The notes: generated from the sequence alone by a model not told the origin. Positions 34,925 through 47,260 are shown, counted from the first letter of the stretch. The stretch: 64,000 bases of DNA from Branchipolynoe longqiensis (GCA_030323885.1 CM059194.1:4317691-4381690), one strand, 5' to 3'. Translations and numbers: made by a program.

Positions 34925-35236
34925 AAACTTGCATAGTGCGATGGTTTTGAGTTTATTTAATCTTTCTGAGATAAAATTATTGAATTGCTTCAGTTTTTAA
35001 AGTACCGTTTATTTTAAATGACTAAGTTTTGAGATATCTGAAGTGCAAATATTTAAATTAGTGTTGGCAGGCATACCAACACTCTGACACCATATACTTT
35101 AGCAGTAACAATTTCTATTAAAATATGGAAAGAACTGCTTAATATGCGCACCAGTATCTAAGTTATTTATGCAAAATCACTCATCACTTTGGGTTTTGAA
35201 AAGTTGACGTTTCATCGGACTATACAGCTTTAAGTG
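34925..35236 (+). mobile_element. TIR-310 element
   Basis: Starts aaacttgcatagtgcgat and ends atcggactatacagcttt, imperfect inverted repeats also seen in the copies at 20000, 25720, 37395 and 58950. Noncoding. Confidence 0.65.
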
Positions 35237-36090
35237 GCACATACTACACCAGGTTACACAGGAGTTGTGACCAGTGTCAAGCTTATACTCCAGAAGAGGA
35301 TCATGGGCTAAGGACCTGTGTGTGCATGTATACAGGAAGTTTGTCGAGACAGACTTCACACTTGCTATCTGGGCGGCACTTCATCAGCACCGCTTCTGCT
35401 CCTCTGCACTTCGTCACGGTCCTCTTTGATTATTCCAGGAGGGAGAGCCAACCAGCATTTCACTTTCTACCTCTTACTCCATCTGTGTCTCCGACTCACC
35501 GGCTGGTCAACATAGAGCAAGGAGACCCGCCCTTTGACTCAACTCTCCTCATTTCTCTTTCCTCTATTCTACCCTTTCTTTTTTTTCACCTGGCTCACTT
35601 CTCCCCCTGATCAAGGGAGTTGTTTGCTTGGGTGGGGCCCTTTTCCATTTTCGCTGCCTCGCTTTGTTCTTGTTGGTGAACCCACCTTTACCCGTCCATC
35701 CCTTCCTCCTGAAGCCCTGCTGCTGGTTACTAGTACACTGCTACCGCCGGGACGGAGTGATCCAGAGCCGCCCCAACGACTCATCGTTAAATTGTTGTAA
35801 AGAGATCCCCGCTTCTACAACCATCCAACCTGAAGTTTAATATTCAAACCAAAGATTGGGCCGATTTATTGGTGCCTTTATATATTGCTGCAGTTCTGCA
35901 GTCGGTAACCCTTACAAACCACACAAGAGTGAGACAGACTGGGCTGTGTTGATCTAAACAGGGAAGTCATAATACAGTTCTGACATTCTCCATGTGGGGC
36001 AAACCTTTTTAATGGCCCATGAGCACTGATTTTCTGGTCACATTAGTTCATCCCAATATCCACAAGGGAGTCTAGATGCAGTGACAGAAT
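35237..36090. other. Pyrimidine-rich noncoding stretch
   Basis: 35300-35850 is C/T-rich with short overlapping open frames (up to 96 codons) that resemble no family I know. No splice or start context supports a gene. Confidence 0.35.
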
Positions 36091-36096
36091 CAGTAA

Positions 36097-36415
36097 GACC
36101 AGAAGCTTGCCGAGTGGAAGGTCGGTGGTTCAAAACGTGGACGAGTCAAACCAAAGACTTGCAAAATTGATCAAACCAATGACTTACAAAATTGATACGC
36201 TCTACTTGTCGTTACCTAACCTGGCGCTCAGCATTAATACGATAGTGCAAGGACTGGTTAGCTTAGTATCAGGATAAGTTGACTGAGTAGGGTATTGGGT
36301 CACATGGCCAGTCTCCCACAGGGGCAGCACTATAAAGTGACAATGAGTGTGCACAGTCATAAGTCGGTGCCCATTCTGATATCACTGTAGTTGTTGTCAG
36401 GTCACAAAACCCCAA
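36097..36415 (+). mobile_element. SINE-1 copy
   Basis: Head gccgagtggaaggtcggtgg and body through ggggcagcactataaagtga. It contains an internal 37-bp duplication (tcaaaccaatgacttacaaa). Confidence 0.75.
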
Positions 36416-36687
36416 CATAGATACCAACAAGAGGCAGGGTTGGGAGTGGAAATCCTCTATCAAACCATTCCACACGTCATGCACCACCGTGAGTAGGTTC
36501 CCACATTCATTGTTCCACTGGAATATCAATCGCCAGGATAGTCATCCTCATTCCACTGCTCTTTGTCCTATTCCATTAATCTCAAATAGCCAACTAGGTC
36601 AGGTCCCTACAAATACAACATTATTCAAATAGCGTTTGAACCCCGGTTTTGAATCCCAATGTAAAATGTTCCGATCTAATGGCATGA

Positions 36688-37200
36688 GTATAAACTCTAC
36701 TATAATAAATTGCAACTTATCTATATAATGGTAAATGGTAATATATAAAAACCAAAGGCATATGAGGGATATGTGGAGTTGGTAAACTATTACTCGTTAA
36801 GTATAGCAATTGTATAGTAAAATAGTATAGAGGAGGAGTGTCACTTCTTAGATACAGTCTTTGGAGGAGTTGCCTCACATACCCCCTTCCCCCAGGTGTT
36901 ATTTATGGATCACTACACACCACAAGGTACTGTAGCCAGCATGACAAGGCCTTGGATACAAGAGATTGAACTCTGATTGGTGGGTAGATAAATACCTGTT
37001 AGGGATTGGGAGATCAACCCATGTGACCACCACCATTTTGGATTATAAAAGCTATATATATAATAAACTAAGCAAGCTCCTTCTGGTTCCTTCTGCACAC
37101 TCTATCTCTTGCCTTCCTTCTCTATACTTGCCTGTAGTGATTTCCTATTTAACCTACCTACACAACCACAGCTGCCAGCAGTCACACTTTACACAGGAAC
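36688..37200 (+). repeat. LTR-like promoter repeat, copy 2
   Basis: Direct repeat of 14948-15470 with the same ctatatatataataaacta and ctacacaaccaca end. Confidence 0.55.
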
Positions 37201-37394
37201 CGGTCCTTTGTTTACATCACCCCAACAACACTATTGGTGGAGCCTTTGCTTCATGGAGCATCGTCCGATGGCTTTGATATTCCGCAATTGTTCTGAGCTA
37301 AAGGTATTAAAATGATTCCTAGCATCTCCCTGACTTTACCTCGAAGTAACTTTCATTATAAATGGACACCTTTTGGAATATTTGAAGTGCAAAT

Positions 37395-37605
37395 ATGCTA
37401 ATTTAATGTTGGCAACCACGCCAAAACTCTAACACCATAGGCTTCTGCAGTAACATGTTCTATTAACTTGACTCAGTGTTCCCTTCTATGTGGCAACAAA
37501 TGCTTAATACGTCAATCAGTGTCTAAGTTAGATATGTAGAATCAAATCTAGATAGATGTCTTGCTGTTGAAAACTTCATGTTTTATCGTCTATGCAACTT
37601 TAAGC
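37395..37605 (+). mobile_element. TIR-310 family copy
   Basis: Shares ctctaacaccat, ttgactcagtgttccctt and tctatgcaacttta with the copy at 20000. Confidence 0.6.
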
Positions 37606-37644
37606 GTGTTCTCAGCAACTTGTCAGATATAAGTGAAGAGCTAA

Positions 37645-37805
37645 GGTGCGATCAGTGTCAGAATAATCTGACTGAGCGGGATATTGATGTAAGGGTGTCA
37701 GCGGCCTGATTTTCCAGAGGGGCAGCACTATAAAGTCGCGATGACCGGGCACTGTCACAAGTCGGTACCCATCCTGATAATACCTGAAATGTTGCCAGGA
37801 TGCAC
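37645..37805 (+). mobile_element. SINE-1 tail
   Basis: Body from atcagtgtcagaataatctg to gttgccaggatgcac. Confidence 0.7.
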
Positions 37806-38296
37806 AATTTCATCGAGCACCCATCCAGTGACAGGGGCGTAGCTAGACCTTTAATGATGTCTACTCCTAATTTTGGCAGAGGGTTTAGGGGGCCGCTTAA
37901 GCTTAAGCTGGTGGATTTTACACATTTTAGACTTGAGTTTTCGACACTCCCAACTACTACATGCCTCCTCTCTCTCTCTCTCTCTCTTTATGATTTTTTA
38001 ATTATTTTTTTTTTGGACAAAACGATGTGGACGTTTTGGCGTACGCCCATACGCCTAGCTATGCCCCTGAGTGCCGAGGTGCTGATATGACCTTAGATGT
38101 AGCCAGGACATAAAACTCCAACAAGCCGCCATCCAGTGCCGAGTAGCATACTTGTCACGCTGTCACTCCAAGGTTAAGTACCGGTCCTGTCATCACCCTG
38201 TCACCTTTACACTTGGAAGTTGGCAACAATGGGTGTCAGCGCTACTTGCTTTTGTAGCGAAATGCAGTGACCTTACCTGGTGGCATGTCATGAACT

Positions 38297-38455
38297 GACC
38301 AGACAGGATGGCCGAATGAGTTGAGCGTCCATCTCCTGTTTTGGGAGATCGGGGGATCCGAAACGCATGGGTTTGTGTGTTCGAACCCTAGTCGAGTCAA
38401 ACAAATGACTTAAATATTGATACTTGTCACTTCCTATCCAGGCACTCGGCATTGT
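38297..38455 (+). mobile_element. SINE-1 head
   Basis: A box aggatggccgaatgagttga and a B box split by a short insertion (gtgttcgaaccc). Body to the gcactcggcatt word. Confidence 0.72.
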
Positions 38456-38634
38456 GCATGTAGACTGGAATATGGGTAATTAGCCACACAAACTTATATC
38501 CACTGCCACGATGCCATGACTCTTTCTATATTCTACATATCCCTTTGAACACTGAAACCTGAATGATGCCTCCACTGATCTTTGTGAATTGTTCTCACTG
38601 ACTGATGTATTCTAACCTGGGTTTATCTCTTATA

Positions 38635-38717
38635 GGTAACTCTTTGTTCTTTCTTATTGACACTGGTGCTGCCATCTACCCGAAACTCTGTTACTGTATG
38701 CATGCTGCCACCTACTG
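38635..38717 (+). pseudogene. Possible retropepsin motif remnant of an LTR element
   Basis: One frame reads GNSLFFLIDTGAAI before diverging to a stop at 38715. LIDTGAA is the active-site signature of retroelement aspartic proteases. No gag, RT or integrase follows. Downstream 38870-39085 has a TATA box (cctatataagg) and AATAAA signals, so a decayed LTR may lie there. Short motif, so tentative. Confidence 0.35.
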
Positions 38718-39117
38718 ATTATTGTTATGGTGCTGTAATCAAGGCAATTGCCTCCTTAATTTGCATATCTAATCTTATTTATGGAAAATTCCATTTCCAA
38801 CTGCGTAATTTGTACCAGTAGTGCCACCCTTGTGAGTTTTGGAACTAAAATGACTGGTGCCCGAAGTCCGCTCCCAACCTATATAAGGCCACCATCCACA
38901 GACATTCTCACTTCGACAAGGAGCAGGGATGACACACTAAGGACAGGACCGGCTAGAGACTTTAAATGCCATCCCACCCACCCCACATGTTAATAGGGTC
39001 CCACATCTTAGCCCTTACATTTACACAAGATATATGTACTTACTCATGAACATTAAACCGACATGTCAGGGGAAATAAATACCAACTCTTAAACTGAGAT
39101 CGTGGTTGTGTGGTTCA

Positions 39118-39302
39118 ATTATTAAGATAGGGCAAGGATTGGTTGACTCAGTGTCAGGATAATGTGACTGGGTGGGATATAAGGTCATGGAGCCAGCAGC
39201 GTGGTATCCCAGTGTATGAAGTCGCCATGAGTGCACACTGTCACAAGTCGGTACCCGTCCTGATATGACCTTAGATGTTGCTAGACGCAGAGTAACAAAC
39301 AA
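39118..39302 (+). mobile_element. SINE-1 tail
   Basis: From gatagggcaaggattggttg to the CAAA-repeat tail; its end forms one arm of the inverted repeat that follows. Confidence 0.72.
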
Positions 39303-39600
39303 ACATGTCATGAAGACGCATCCAGCTTTGTTTGAACAAAGGGGGCCTAGGCCGCCCTATGTGTAGAACACATGCCACGGAGGGAGCGGGGCGTAGCTCA
39401 GGCGGTAGAGTGTCCACCTGTGTAGGTGTGGGTCATCTTACCGATCCTCCTCAGTGGAGCGATTTGCAACAAACTGCCTGACCTACGCCCCGCTCCCTCC
39501 GTGGTATGTGTTCTACACATAGGGTGGCCTAGGCTCCCGTTGTTCAAACAAAGCTGAACGCATCTTCATGACATGTTTGTTTGTTGCTCTGTGTCTACAA
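39285..39600. repeat. Inverted repeat with 115-bp arms
   Basis: Arms 39285-39402 and 39485-39600 are about 93% identical in reverse complement (acaaacaaacatgtcatgaa, ctatgtgtagaacacat, ggagggagcggggcgta). The loop carries a SINE-2 head. Confidence 0.88.
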
Positions 39601-39944
39601 GTTACAACATTTGCAGGCAGAGCATGACACAGTCGACCGGGTTGCATTCTCGATGAACAAGTAAGAACTGATCAGTACAGTAGATGACTTAGAATATAAT
39701 AAGGAGTGAAAGCTTCCGATTAATTATTCTAGTATAATACTGATACATCATATATATTAAGGTCATATCAGGAAGCAGGATGTTGACTATAGTTCAAAAC
39801 TGCGCAGGATTGCGCATATGCTGCATCCTGGTCATGGCTCCAGTGGGGTATCTTTAGCGGTGGTGGGGGGGTGGGGTGGGGAGTGCGCTGCAAATCCACG
39901 TGACATCAAGCTGAGTCTATCACTGGAACCCGCATTGATGGCAC

Positions 39945-40290
39945 TCCGAAAGAAAGGTGTGTTATTTAACGACGCATATAGATCACATTGATTGTTACCA
40001 CCGGCTATTGGACATCAAAGATATACTTATATAGTCATTCTAAACTATTTCTTTGGAGGAAACCTGCTGCCACCACATAGGGTACTCTGTCTGATAAGCA
40101 GGAAGGGGTCTTTTATATGCACTTTCCTACAGGCAGGATAACACATACCACAACCTTTGATGGACCAGTAGTGGAACACTGGTTGGAACTGAAAATAGCC
40201 CAAACGCCAAATCGCTCCACTGAAGTCCGAGATCGGGGAGGCCCGTAGGCGCCACCTGATGGATTCGAACCCAACCATAGGGGGGAGGGA
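39945..40290 (-). mobile_element. SINE-2 copy
   Basis: Body with ggtcttttatatgcactttc, acacataccacaacctttga and gaaaatagccca, and a B-box-like attcgaaccc at its right (head) end. The same family appears at 58110-58350. Confidence 0.75.
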
Positions 40291-40845
40291 TAGACTGGAA
40301 CTAACCCTAACACCAATCTACACCGGCATGTCCCTGATATACGCGTGTATATATATGGGTCGTTTCACGGTAAATGGGGCAAATGTACTTTCCAATATGT
40401 AATGGTCAAAAACAATTATGGAATCAGTAGAGGAGGTATTTTCGTGATATAATTGGTATTCTTACACTTTGGAGAGATAGATATGAACAAATTAAGGCCT
40501 AATGTGACATAATAAAAAAAGCCAACATTTTCATTAAACAAATATGGTGTTGTAAAGGCATCAGACTTTAAATTCTTAAATATACTTAAATATATGTGTA
40601 TTTTAACCCAACTGGGATGATCCATCCCGACACACTGAGATTGAGCTACAACATTGTCAAATGACTCTACGTCGTTACCTCAGGCGGGGAAGGTACAGGT
40701 CGAATTACCTGGGTTAAGAAGGGCCGTCCAAATTGGCAATTATTCAATGTGTGCCTTCTTTGTACATTCTCGATGGAGAAGATGCGTTGTCAATTACTAG
40801 TCCACTGTGGTTTGCATGTATACATTCTCCATAAATACTACCGGG
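40291..40845. other. Unrecognised DNA
   Basis: No supported feature apart from a short AT repeat near 40345. Confidence 0.3.
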
Positions 40846-41855
40846 CGCGATGGCCGAATCTGTAGACCCCAGGGGCCGTATGCAGGAGTCAGTGTTAGCG
40901 AGGAAAAACGGTGTTTGGCGGGAATTCCGGTTTAGTGGCGAAAACTGGTATGCACGACTCAGTGTTAGGCCTAACACCAAAGGCTTAACCGGTGTCACCT
41001 TACCCCTAAAAAATATTAGGTTAGCGAGTTTATTAGGCCCAAATCTATTCAATGCTGTCATATTTAACAGAATTAGATACGCAATAAGTGAAATTTATTC
41101 AAATTAACCCTAAATTCGAACCCTCCCTAAGGCTAAGGCCACATTGGCGGCGATATTAATAGTTATATTTTCGAATCGACGAACGTAAAGTAAACAAATC
41201 GCCGCCGCCGCATCGACGTTGCTTTCCATACTGGCGGCAGCGGCGGTTTGTTTACCGCCAATGCGGCGGTAGCCTTAAGGAGGGTTCGAATTTAGGGTTA
41301 ATTTGAATAAATTTCACTTATTGCGTATGTAATTCTGTTAAATATGATCGCATTCAATAGATTTGAGCCTAGTATATGGCTACAAATGCAGAGGGATTTC
41401 CCAAATCTATAAATAAATTCAAGTTTACCTATAATGAAAGTGTTACGCGCTCCTGCATACGACTTGACACAGTTTGCGATGTCGGCGATAACTAACCGGT
41501 AATAGGCTCTAACACCAAACCACGCTAACACTGACTCCTGCATATGGCCCCATGCCTCGCTTGCGGAAGGTCGGGAGTTTGTTTCTCAGTCGAGTCAAAC
41601 CGATGACTTATCAAATTGACACTTGTCGCTTCCTAGCCTGACATTCGACAATAATAGGATAGAGCATCGTCTGGTTAGCTTAGTGTCAGGATAATGTGAT
41701 GGATTAGGATAGCGGGTTATGGTTCTGAAGGCCTGATTTCACAGTGGGGCAGCACTATAAAGTTGCCATGAGTGTGCACTGTCACAAGTCGGTAGCTGTT
41801 CTGATATGACCTTAGATGTTGCCAGGATGTAAAACTCCAACAACCAACCAACCAT
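40846..41855 (+). mobile_element. SINE-1 copy interrupted by a fold-back element
   Basis: Head start ccgggcgcgatggccgaatc at 40846, then resumption at about 41554 with gcggaaggtcgggagtttg and a full body and tail to 41855. Confidence 0.7.
40872..41551. mobile_element. Fold-back element, copy 1 (680 bp)
   Basis: Ends GGGGCCGTATGCAGGAGTC and (reverse) GGGGCCATATGCAGGAGTC. The two halves are inverted copies almost throughout, meeting in a GCC-repeat-rich centre at about 41150-41280. It is inserted in a SINE-1 head. Confidence 0.88.
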
Positions 41856-41877
41856 GACTAGTCCCATCCTTGACCAA

Positions 41878-42225
41878 GAATGAGTTAAGCGTGCGTCTCT
41901 CATTTGTTGGTAGATCATGTGATTCGAACCCACCGCTTCGAAATACTGTTAGGGTCAAACCAATGAATTAAAAATGTAGAGGGGCCTACTTGTCGCTTCC
42001 TAGCCAGGAGGTCAGCATTGTTAGGCTAAGGACAGAACTGTTTGGCTCGGTGTCAGAATAATGTGATTGAGTGGGATATCAGCTGATGGTGCTGGTGGGC
42101 TGGTCCCCCTGTGGGGAAGCACTATAAAGTCGCCATGAGTGCGCCCTGTCACAAGTCAGTTCCCGTCCTGATATGACATGAGATGTTGCCAGAACGTAAA
42201 CATTCAAGAAACAACAACTCCCGAC
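41878..42225 (+). mobile_element. SINE-1 copy
   Basis: Head with gattcgaaccc; body to ttgccagaacgtaaac. It directly follows the previous SINE-1 tail. Confidence 0.7.
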
Positions 42226-42482
42226 CTGAGTAGTTGCCCGGATATAAAACCCCAACCATGCAAACAACCAGTGAGGACTCATCTAGGTGTCTAGCAAAAC
42301 TTGTTTCTACAGTAACACCCCATTTAGAGATATACAGACGTTCTTAACTAATGTATTTTTATTTTTAAACGAACCATGACGGGGTCATAATAAAATAGAA
42401 TACACAGAAATCACAAATAAACACGGCATAGCAAGCTGGCAGTGTCACTATAGCAAAGACCTAATTATTACATTCTATTTCA

Positions 42483-43013
42483 GCCTTCGGCCAACTATGC
42501 CAGAGACTCTGGAACAACCACCATGTGTCCATTCGGGTCAAAGGCAAGATCTACCGTGCAATCGTGCTATCCACGCTACTATACGGAGCCGAGGCCTGGA
42601 CAGTGTACAGATGATAGGTGAAAAAGCTGCATGCCTTCATGATGCAACATCTGCATTCAATCATGAGGCTAACCTGGAAGGACAAAGTGACAAATAAGGA
42701 AATACTCGAACGGATGGGGCTGCCCTCTATGGAAGATCTTCTGATCAAAAAGAATCTCCGGTGGACTGGACACCTCATCGGGATGTCATCAGACAGGCTA
42801 CCAAAGCAGATCCTCTATTCTCAACTGTCTTCTGGTTACAGAGGGAGAGGGTGCCCTCATCTCTGGTTCAAGGATACCATCAAGAGAAACCTGAAGCTGA
42901 GAGACATTAAGACCGATTCATGGACACAACTCTCACAGAAGAGAGCTAAATGGAGAGCAAGTAATGAAAGCAGTCTTTGTCGCATCGCGACAGACAGCAT
43001 GATGATGATGATG
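42483..43013 (+). pseudogene. RTE-type LINE C-terminal fragment
   Basis: Encodes IRVKGKIYRAIVLSTLLYGA in one frame, a TGA in place of the Arg codon after TVYR, then VKKLHAFMMQHLHSIMRLTW and on to a GAT-repeat tail. The sequence is over 90% identical to 53970-54512. Dead copy. Confidence 0.85.
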
Positions 43014-43630
43014 ATTTCAATGTTAGAAGGAATTATGAACCAAATGAATGAGTAGGTAAAACAGCCTCAATAGTCGATTTTGTTATAGTTAGACAGCCCC
43101 CACATGTGTCTGGGTGAGATCATCAGGAAGAAGTTAACTTTGATTCATAAATACTGCTCTAGTTCAATTTGCTGTACATGGCTGGGAGGGGGGAGAGTGG
43201 AGATGGGTATGTGTTGTCTTCCTATTGGCTGCTAGGCTGGGAAACTGAATAACAGAGCGGTATAGTGAATCAGCGCTAAATGAGGTAGCGCTAAATGGGG
43301 TTTTCACTGAGTCACGCTCCTGCATGATGTATGCGAATGCATCCTGATCTACGCCACTCCACAACATCATGTCACTTAGGTGTAACTAGGGCGGATTGAA
43401 CTTCATGCCGCTACTTGACTGCATAGGGCCCCCCGCCCTCCCAGAGAATATATAGGGAGGTATGCCATCATGAGCCCCACTTCCACAAGGTGGCGCCCTC
43501 CACTACGCTGCCGCCTGGTGCTAAGAAGTGGCACGCTAGCATGAACAGTCGCAATAGAGGACTGTTCCCCCCCATGGCTAGCGACCTACCCTCAGGGAGG
43601 TTACAGCTATATATGTATATATATAGATAT
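43014..43630. other. Unrecognised DNA
   Basis: No gene or named repeat; a short TATA repeat at 43610-43630. Confidence 0.3.
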
Positions 43631-43931
43631 AAGGTCATATCAGGACAGGGACCAACTTGTGACAGTGCACACTCATCGCAACTATATAGTGATGCCCCAC
43701 TGGGAGACCAGGACACCATCATCATGACCTGATATCCCACTCAGTCACATTATCCTGACACTGAGCCAACCAGTCCTTGCCCTATCCTCATAATGCCGAG
43801 CGCCTGGCTAGGAAGCGACAAGTTTACATTTTTAAGTCATCGGTTTGACTTGACCAGGGTTTAAAACCAACAAACCCCGATCCCTCAAAACAGGATACGG
43901 ATGCTCAACTCATTCGGCCATCCTGCCTGGT
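43631..43931 (-). mobile_element. SINE-1 copy
   Basis: Full body and head, read right to left (aggatggccgaatgagttga). Confidence 0.8.
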
Positions 43932-44099
43932 CGTCCTGTACTGTTCGACCACGATACTTGCCCATGTGTGCAGGTGTTTTGATCGTGTGAGTGCGCCATT
44001 CGCCAACCCTTCCATTACGTCTCAATGACATTATTAACAACCAGTTCTTGCTGCGACACTACGCACTCCGCATTTCACATCAATGTATCTACAATTATA

Positions 44100-44545
44100 T
44101 TTCTTTATAATCCAGCACTACCTCGTGAGCGTTTTGCGAGGTTCTGGGTTCAAATCCCGATCGAGCCAAACTAATGGCTTACCTAATTGATACCCATTGC
44201 TATTATTATGGTTGATTGATTGGCGGTTGCTTTACGTTGTGTCGGTAGCATAGGCCATATTCACAGCAACAACTGTTTGCGTTTTTATTCAAACCATCGC
44301 TTTTACCTGTGAAAGCAAACAATCAATGTTGTGTCAATAGACACTCATGAATTTGAAAGATTTTTAAAAATTAATATTATTATTGTGACTGATAATGTGA
44401 CATCCATTGATGGTGCCAATAGTCCTGGTGTCCCAGAGCGGCAGCACTATAAAGTTAGCATGAGTGGTCGTCGTCATCAGTCACTACCCATGTTCATAGG
44501 ACCTAATTAGTTGCTAGAACGAAAAACGTCAATAGACAGCGTTTG
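44100..44545 (+). mobile_element. SINE-1 copy split by a LINE 3' tail
   Basis: Head with ggttcaaatcccgatcgagc, then a 175-bp insert, then body ggcagcactataaagttagc. Confidence 0.65.
44211..44390 (-). mobile_element. LINE 3' UTR fragment (same family as 22003-22697)
   Basis: Reverse complement matches aaaagcgatggtttgaa, gaatatggcctatgct and gtaaagcaacc of the 22.6-kb element, including the CAAT-repeat tail. Confidence 0.75.
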
Positions 44546-44593
44546 TCAACAACAAAGGATAGCTGGCCTCAGTGTCAGGATCATGTAACACCC

Positions 44594-45001
44594 TAGATAA
44601 AGGATTCACCCGGTACTCACAGTACATGGGTGAATACCAACCCTATATAAAAACGGTCGAAAAAGCGGGTTAATGAATTGAGAGCCTAATTTCACAATCT
44701 AAGAAGCAACAATTATTCTTTACATATGTCTTATTGATAGCCCGCTACCTTTGAGTTGAAAAATATAATATAATATCTAGTTTAATTAGATTTAAAAGTG
44801 AAATCGACGGCGTTCTGCGGCCGCCATCTTGTCTTTTTGCATTCTCTCCCATTTCACCAAATATGTGCCAATATAAGTAGCCATTTGATCATGGAACCAC
44901 AGTTTCTACTTCATGTTCCATACTAAAGCTATTTTCGCCCCTATTTAGACCTCGTTCTCGTTCACCCGTGTACTACAAGTACCGGGTGAATCTTTTATCT
45001 A
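44594..45001 (+). mobile_element. 408-bp TIR element, copy 1, 9-bp target duplication
   Basis: Starts TAGATAAAGGATTCACCC and ends with its reverse complement. GTAACACCC flanks both sides (44585-44593, 45002-45010). Noncoding. A 9-bp duplication suggests the Mutator-like group. Confidence 0.88.
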
Positions 45002-45225
45002 GTAACACCCAACCTCCCCAATAGGAAGCAAGCCAGCGCTCATACAATTAGAGTAGCCACACCCTGTTACTGTTAGTGTCACCCTCATATACTGACAATT
45101 TAAATGTGTGGGATTGAGCCAGGTAATATTAAAAGACTTAACATCCAGCAAGATAATTGGTCCCCGCGTCCTAGGTCTGATGGATCCAGGTCCACTAAAG
45201 GAAAGACAAACAACAATAAATACAA

Positions 45226-45400
45226 TATAACCCTGTTAAATCAAGCTCGGTTAAACCAAACGACCGGTTACTCCAAACTTTTTGTCCACGGTCCTGCAAA
45301 ATACCACCATTTATCATATAAAAAAGTTGGTTAAACCAAACTTGGTTAATCCAAATTGCTGGTTAATCCAAACAAAATTGTCGGTCCCAGGTCACTTCCA
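45226..45400. repeat. GGTTAAACCAAAC-type repeat
   Basis: Several copies of ggttaaaccaaa and ggttaatccaaa, as seen at the ends of Tc1-like MITEs; no intact element. Confidence 0.4.
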
Positions 45401-45496
45401 GTACGGCTAAACCAATTTTCATGTGGTTATAAGGTCATCTGGTCATCTGAGACCACACCGCCTCTTGTTACACCACGCTTGTTTGGATAAGTGTTA

Positions 45497-45605
45497 GCAA
45501 TGGTGTGTGTGTGGGGGGGGGGGGGAGGGAGGGGGAGTAGGGTGATGAGCCGGACAGGGAAAGTGAGTGTGTGTGTGGGCGGTTGTGTGTGTGGGGGAGG
45601 GGGGA
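45497..45605. repeat. GT/G-rich low complexity
   Basis: Runs of gtgtgtgt and a 13-base G run. Confidence 0.9.
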
Positions 45606-45656
45606 GTCAAAGTCGAAGGCAAAGCTTGGTTAAACCAATGACCAGCTAGAACTCCA

Positions 45657-45914
45657 ACACAAGAAGCTTGACACAAGAAACCTAAAACAAGGAGACAACA
45701 CAAGGCACCCAACACAAGAAGGCTGATATAAGGATCCTACCACAAGGAACACCATACAGGGGTTCCCACACAAGGAGCTTGATACAAGGGGCCGAATACA
45801 AGGAGCTATACCCAAGGGTCATCACACAAGGAGCATTACACAAGGAGCCCAACACAAGGAGCCCTACATAAGGAGTCCAACACAAGGAGCCACACACAAG
45901 GAGCCCCACACAAG
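45657..45914. repeat. 14-bp minisatellite, about 18 copies
   Basis: Units of the form cacaaggagcccaa with many substitutions but strict 14-bp spacing. Open minus-strand frames here arise from the 42-nt common period. Confidence 0.88.
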
Positions 45915-45942
45915 CAATATATATATGAGCCCACACATATAA

Positions 45943-46830
45943 TGGGTCATTCTCCAAAACTGGGCACCACATATTTGGTCTCCATGTTACGATGCTGATA
46001 ATTAAGTATTTGCTTTATTGATAGCAAGTCACATAATTATTGTAGCCTATGTATATTTGGTATGCTAGCAGTGCTACAACAGACTTGCCTCGGCCCTGCC
46101 TCAGTCCCTCTTCGAGTCGTCCCCAGGCGACCAAGCAGCGTGAAGGGGTAGCGGGTTTGAATCCCCCTCCACGACATCCAATACAGGCAGGGTTCTATCC
46201 TCAATAATATGTGAATAAATGCTTTATACCACACATATATTAATATAAATAATTCACGTTGCATCTGTCTATCAAGTATGTTAGGGATACTAAAATGTGG
46301 TTAATTTATCCCACAACATGTATCCAAAATATGCTTATATGATTTTCTGCTAAAGTGAATATGTGAAGATTTAGATATCGATACCATGCATATACACAAA
46401 CAAAATTATAAGTGTATGATTTTGAGCTAGAGTGAAAATGTGAAAATTTACACATTGACATCATACATGTAGCCAAACTGTTCTTCAACTTATTTTTCAA
46501 CTTTTTTTCTTGTAAGTCATAACCTTGTCTGCTTAACAGTAATCATTACAGTCTTGTTTGACTATGTTGTATATAATGTTAAAATGAGGTTCTGGATGTG
46601 TCTTTGATATTCATGTTACAAAGGTGATATTAATGTATTGCTCAATTTGGATAAGATCTAATTCAAAAAGTGAAACTCATATTTTTCAACTGTCACATAT
46701 GCACAACATGCAAACCTTTATAGGACATTGGATTAGGCTATTATTTGCAAGGATGTTTTCTATTATTTGGAAGGTTTTCACTTTTGGTTTCCATGTCACA
46801 CTTGTGTGGCCAGTTTTAGAGAATGACCCA
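45943..46830 (+). mobile_element. TIR-888 element, copy 1
   Basis: TGGGTCATTCTCCAAAACTGG starts it and the reverse of TGGGTCATTCTCTAAAACTGG ends it. Interior at 46080-46190 has a T-arm-like gggtttgaatccccc within a short hairpin-forming segment. No transposase frame. Confidence 0.8.
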
Positions 46831-46956
46831 TATACTCCCGCACAATGGATCCCAAACAAGGAGTTTCAGCAGTAGTTTATTGTGTGCTTGCTTAAGCGAA
46901 CCCTTGGAATGTGACATTCTCTGTCGCCAGCTAGTGGTGTATTTGCTAGGAGGTGA

Positions 46957-47260
46957 TTGACCTGGGAGGGGTGGATGGGTAGAGTGTGTCGAGCAAAGTG
47001 TTGGAGGAAGGGTGGTAGTGGGGGGTGTGGTCGGGGTGGCTGGTGGGGTTTTGGGGTGGAGGGTGGGGGCTTGAGAAGAAGTGGGTTGCGGTATACTTTG
47101 GGGCGGCAGTGTGGATTTAGCTGGGAGGTGCGTGGTAGGTTTCTTTATTTATTTAAAGAACTGTTTTTTTGTTTTTTTTGTTGGGTTTTTGTTTTGTTTT
47201 GTGTTGTTGTTTTGGGTGGGTTTGTTATTGGGGCTGGGGGGTTTGAGAGGGGGGGAGTAT
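46957..47260. repeat. G/T-rich low complexity
   Basis: Strand-skewed G and T runs; overlapping open frames are compositional. Confidence 0.8.

Noticed and set aside
35318..35840. Overlapping 65-96-codon frames as a gene
   Set aside because: Pyrimidine-rich composition, mutually overlapping frames, no recognised motif and no splice evidence.
39394..39480. Functional tRNA gene (ggggcgtagctcaggcggtagag)
   Set aside because: Only the 5' half resembles tRNA; there is no matching T arm or acceptor stem, and the sequence continues as a SINE-2 head.
45494..45972. Cys/Leu-rich minus-strand frames
   Set aside because: Produced by the 14-bp minisatellite (42-nt common period) and GT-rich DNA.
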